From Propionibacterium sp. (GTDB lineage Bacteria; Actinomycetota; Actinomycetes; Propionibacteriales; Propionibacteriaceae), in NCBI GenBank assembly GCA_022837595.1, contig JALHFX010000163.1, forward strand, positions 1 to 7,360: a stretch of DNA of 7,360 nucleotides, given 5' to 3'. The position numbers and the translations under genes are program-made. The notes below the pieces were generated by a model that was not told where the DNA came from, searched no databases, and saw nothing but the letters and a program-made list of their open reading frames with translations. Shown here piece after piece: positions 6,627 to 7,360 of this stretch (position 1 is its first letter; the number at the start of each line of letters is the position of its first letter).

Positions 6627-7360
6627 CTCGACCCTGCTGAACTGTTTAATCTGGAGCCGCATCTGGATTGTGATGATTGCCCGCGGGCGACGGCGAGCGT
6701 CCCACGTTGCTAATCACCCTCGGCGGTTACGCCGACGCTGGTGAGGCTCACGAGTTGATCGGCTCGCAACTATCGGATCGGCTCGCCAACCATAAGGTCG
6801 GCACTTTCGACATTGATCAGCTCTATGACTATGCGGGGCATCGTCCCCCGATCATCTTCGATCGTGATCACTTCACCGACTATCAAAAGCCGGAGATCGC
6901 ACTGCGCAAGATGACCGATGACGCCGGATCCGGGTTCTTCTGGTTGTCAGGGCCAGAACCCGCGTTGCAGTGGGAACGGATGATTGCCTCTATCGAGAAC
7001 CTCATGGAAGGTTTCGACATGGGACGCGTCCTGATCTTGCAGTCAGTGCCGGCCCCAACGCCGCACACTCGTCCTATTCAGGTCACTGGTTTCGCGTCCG
7101 ATCCCCAGCTCCTGGGAGACCGCGATGGCCTGCCCGGCACGTTCCAGATGAGTTCGCCGTTCGTCGGTTTGCTCACATTACGGCTGGGCGAGCACGGTAA
7201 GGACGTCATCGGTCTGGCCGCTCATGTGCCTTACTATGTGGCCGAGTCTGGCTATCCGGACGCCGCGATCGCGCTGCTACAGCAGGCAAGCTCCGTCAGC
7301 GGACTCGCGTTGCCCAGCGATGGCAGCCTTGCCCAGGCCGCTGAGACTGTGCGTCAGACC
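6624..7360 (+). pseudogene. PAC2 (proteasome assembly chaperone-like) family protein, frameshifted near the start and cut by window end
   Basis: Actinobacterial PAC2-family proteins share the fold of the eukaryotic proteasome assembly chaperone; their bacterial role is not well defined. The ATG at 6624 gives MLDPAELFNLEPHLD, a typical family N-terminus, but this frame stops at 6711 after 29 residues. The rest is in another frame, open from TTG 6677 to the window end: LPAGDGERPTLLITLGGYADAG, then HRPPIIFDRDHFTDYQKPE, FFWLSGPEPALQWERM, PHTRPIQVTGFASD and GLAAHVPYYVAESGYP, all in family order. The frames meet near 6675-6677, where one base appears missing (or 3n+1 bases). A stop at 6674 closes the second frame upstream, and no good start lies just downstream of the break. 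Gene decay and a one-base sequencing error both fit. The C-terminal end lies beyond the window. Confidence 0.88.

Noticed and set aside
6505..6744. 79-residue open frame after the response regulator
   Set aside because: It overlaps the PAC2 Shine-Dalgarno site and start in another phase, and its arginine-rich end is typical of an out-of-frame GC-rich read.

Overview
The window looks like chromosomal DNA of a GC-rich actinobacterium. The codons favour G or C at the third position, GTG and TTG starts are plausible, and gene pairs are joined by ATGA overlaps. The gene families also fit: a PAC2 protein, an actinobacterial M20 peptidase, and a short NarL-type two-component pair divergent from an FtsX-type ABC exporter. 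The style would suit Propionibacteriales, but I cannot fix the genus from sequence alone. I see no tRNA, rRNA, CRISPR array, insertion sequence or integrase.

Layout, left to right. (1) Bases 1-1556 (+): the end of a LivF-type ABC import ATPase, overlapping by ATGA a gene for a uroporphyrinogen-decarboxylase-fold protein that lacks the true HemE signature. It is more likely a methyltransferase-like enzyme working on whatever the importer brings in. (2) Bases 1609-5091 (-): an apparent operon of ABC exporter ATPase, ten-helix FtsX permease and M20 zinc peptidase. (3) Bases 5092-5255: a divergent promoter region with a perfect 8-bp dyad and a likely leaderless promoter for the exporter. (4) Bases 5256-6499 (+): a soluble histidine kinase and a NarL/LuxR response regulator, overlapping by ATGA. 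(5) Base 6624 to the window end (+): a PAC2-family gene with its own strong Shine-Dalgarno sequence.

The kinase and regulator probably control the divergent exporter through the dyad, a common actinobacterial arrangement. The module appears damaged. The exporter ATPase has a frameshift where about 20 residues between Walker A and the Q-loop are missing. The kinase lacks the second helix of its dimerisation domain (about 35-40 residues, in frame). The PAC2 gene has a frameshift near codon 17. The M20 peptidase seems about 7-9 residues short in its first helical region. The permease and response regulator look intact.

I found no convincing new biological system. The best signal is this cluster of small internal deletions and frameshifts within about 4 kb, which is either real decay or an assembly problem. 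Deletion sizes come from family patterns I know, not from an alignment.
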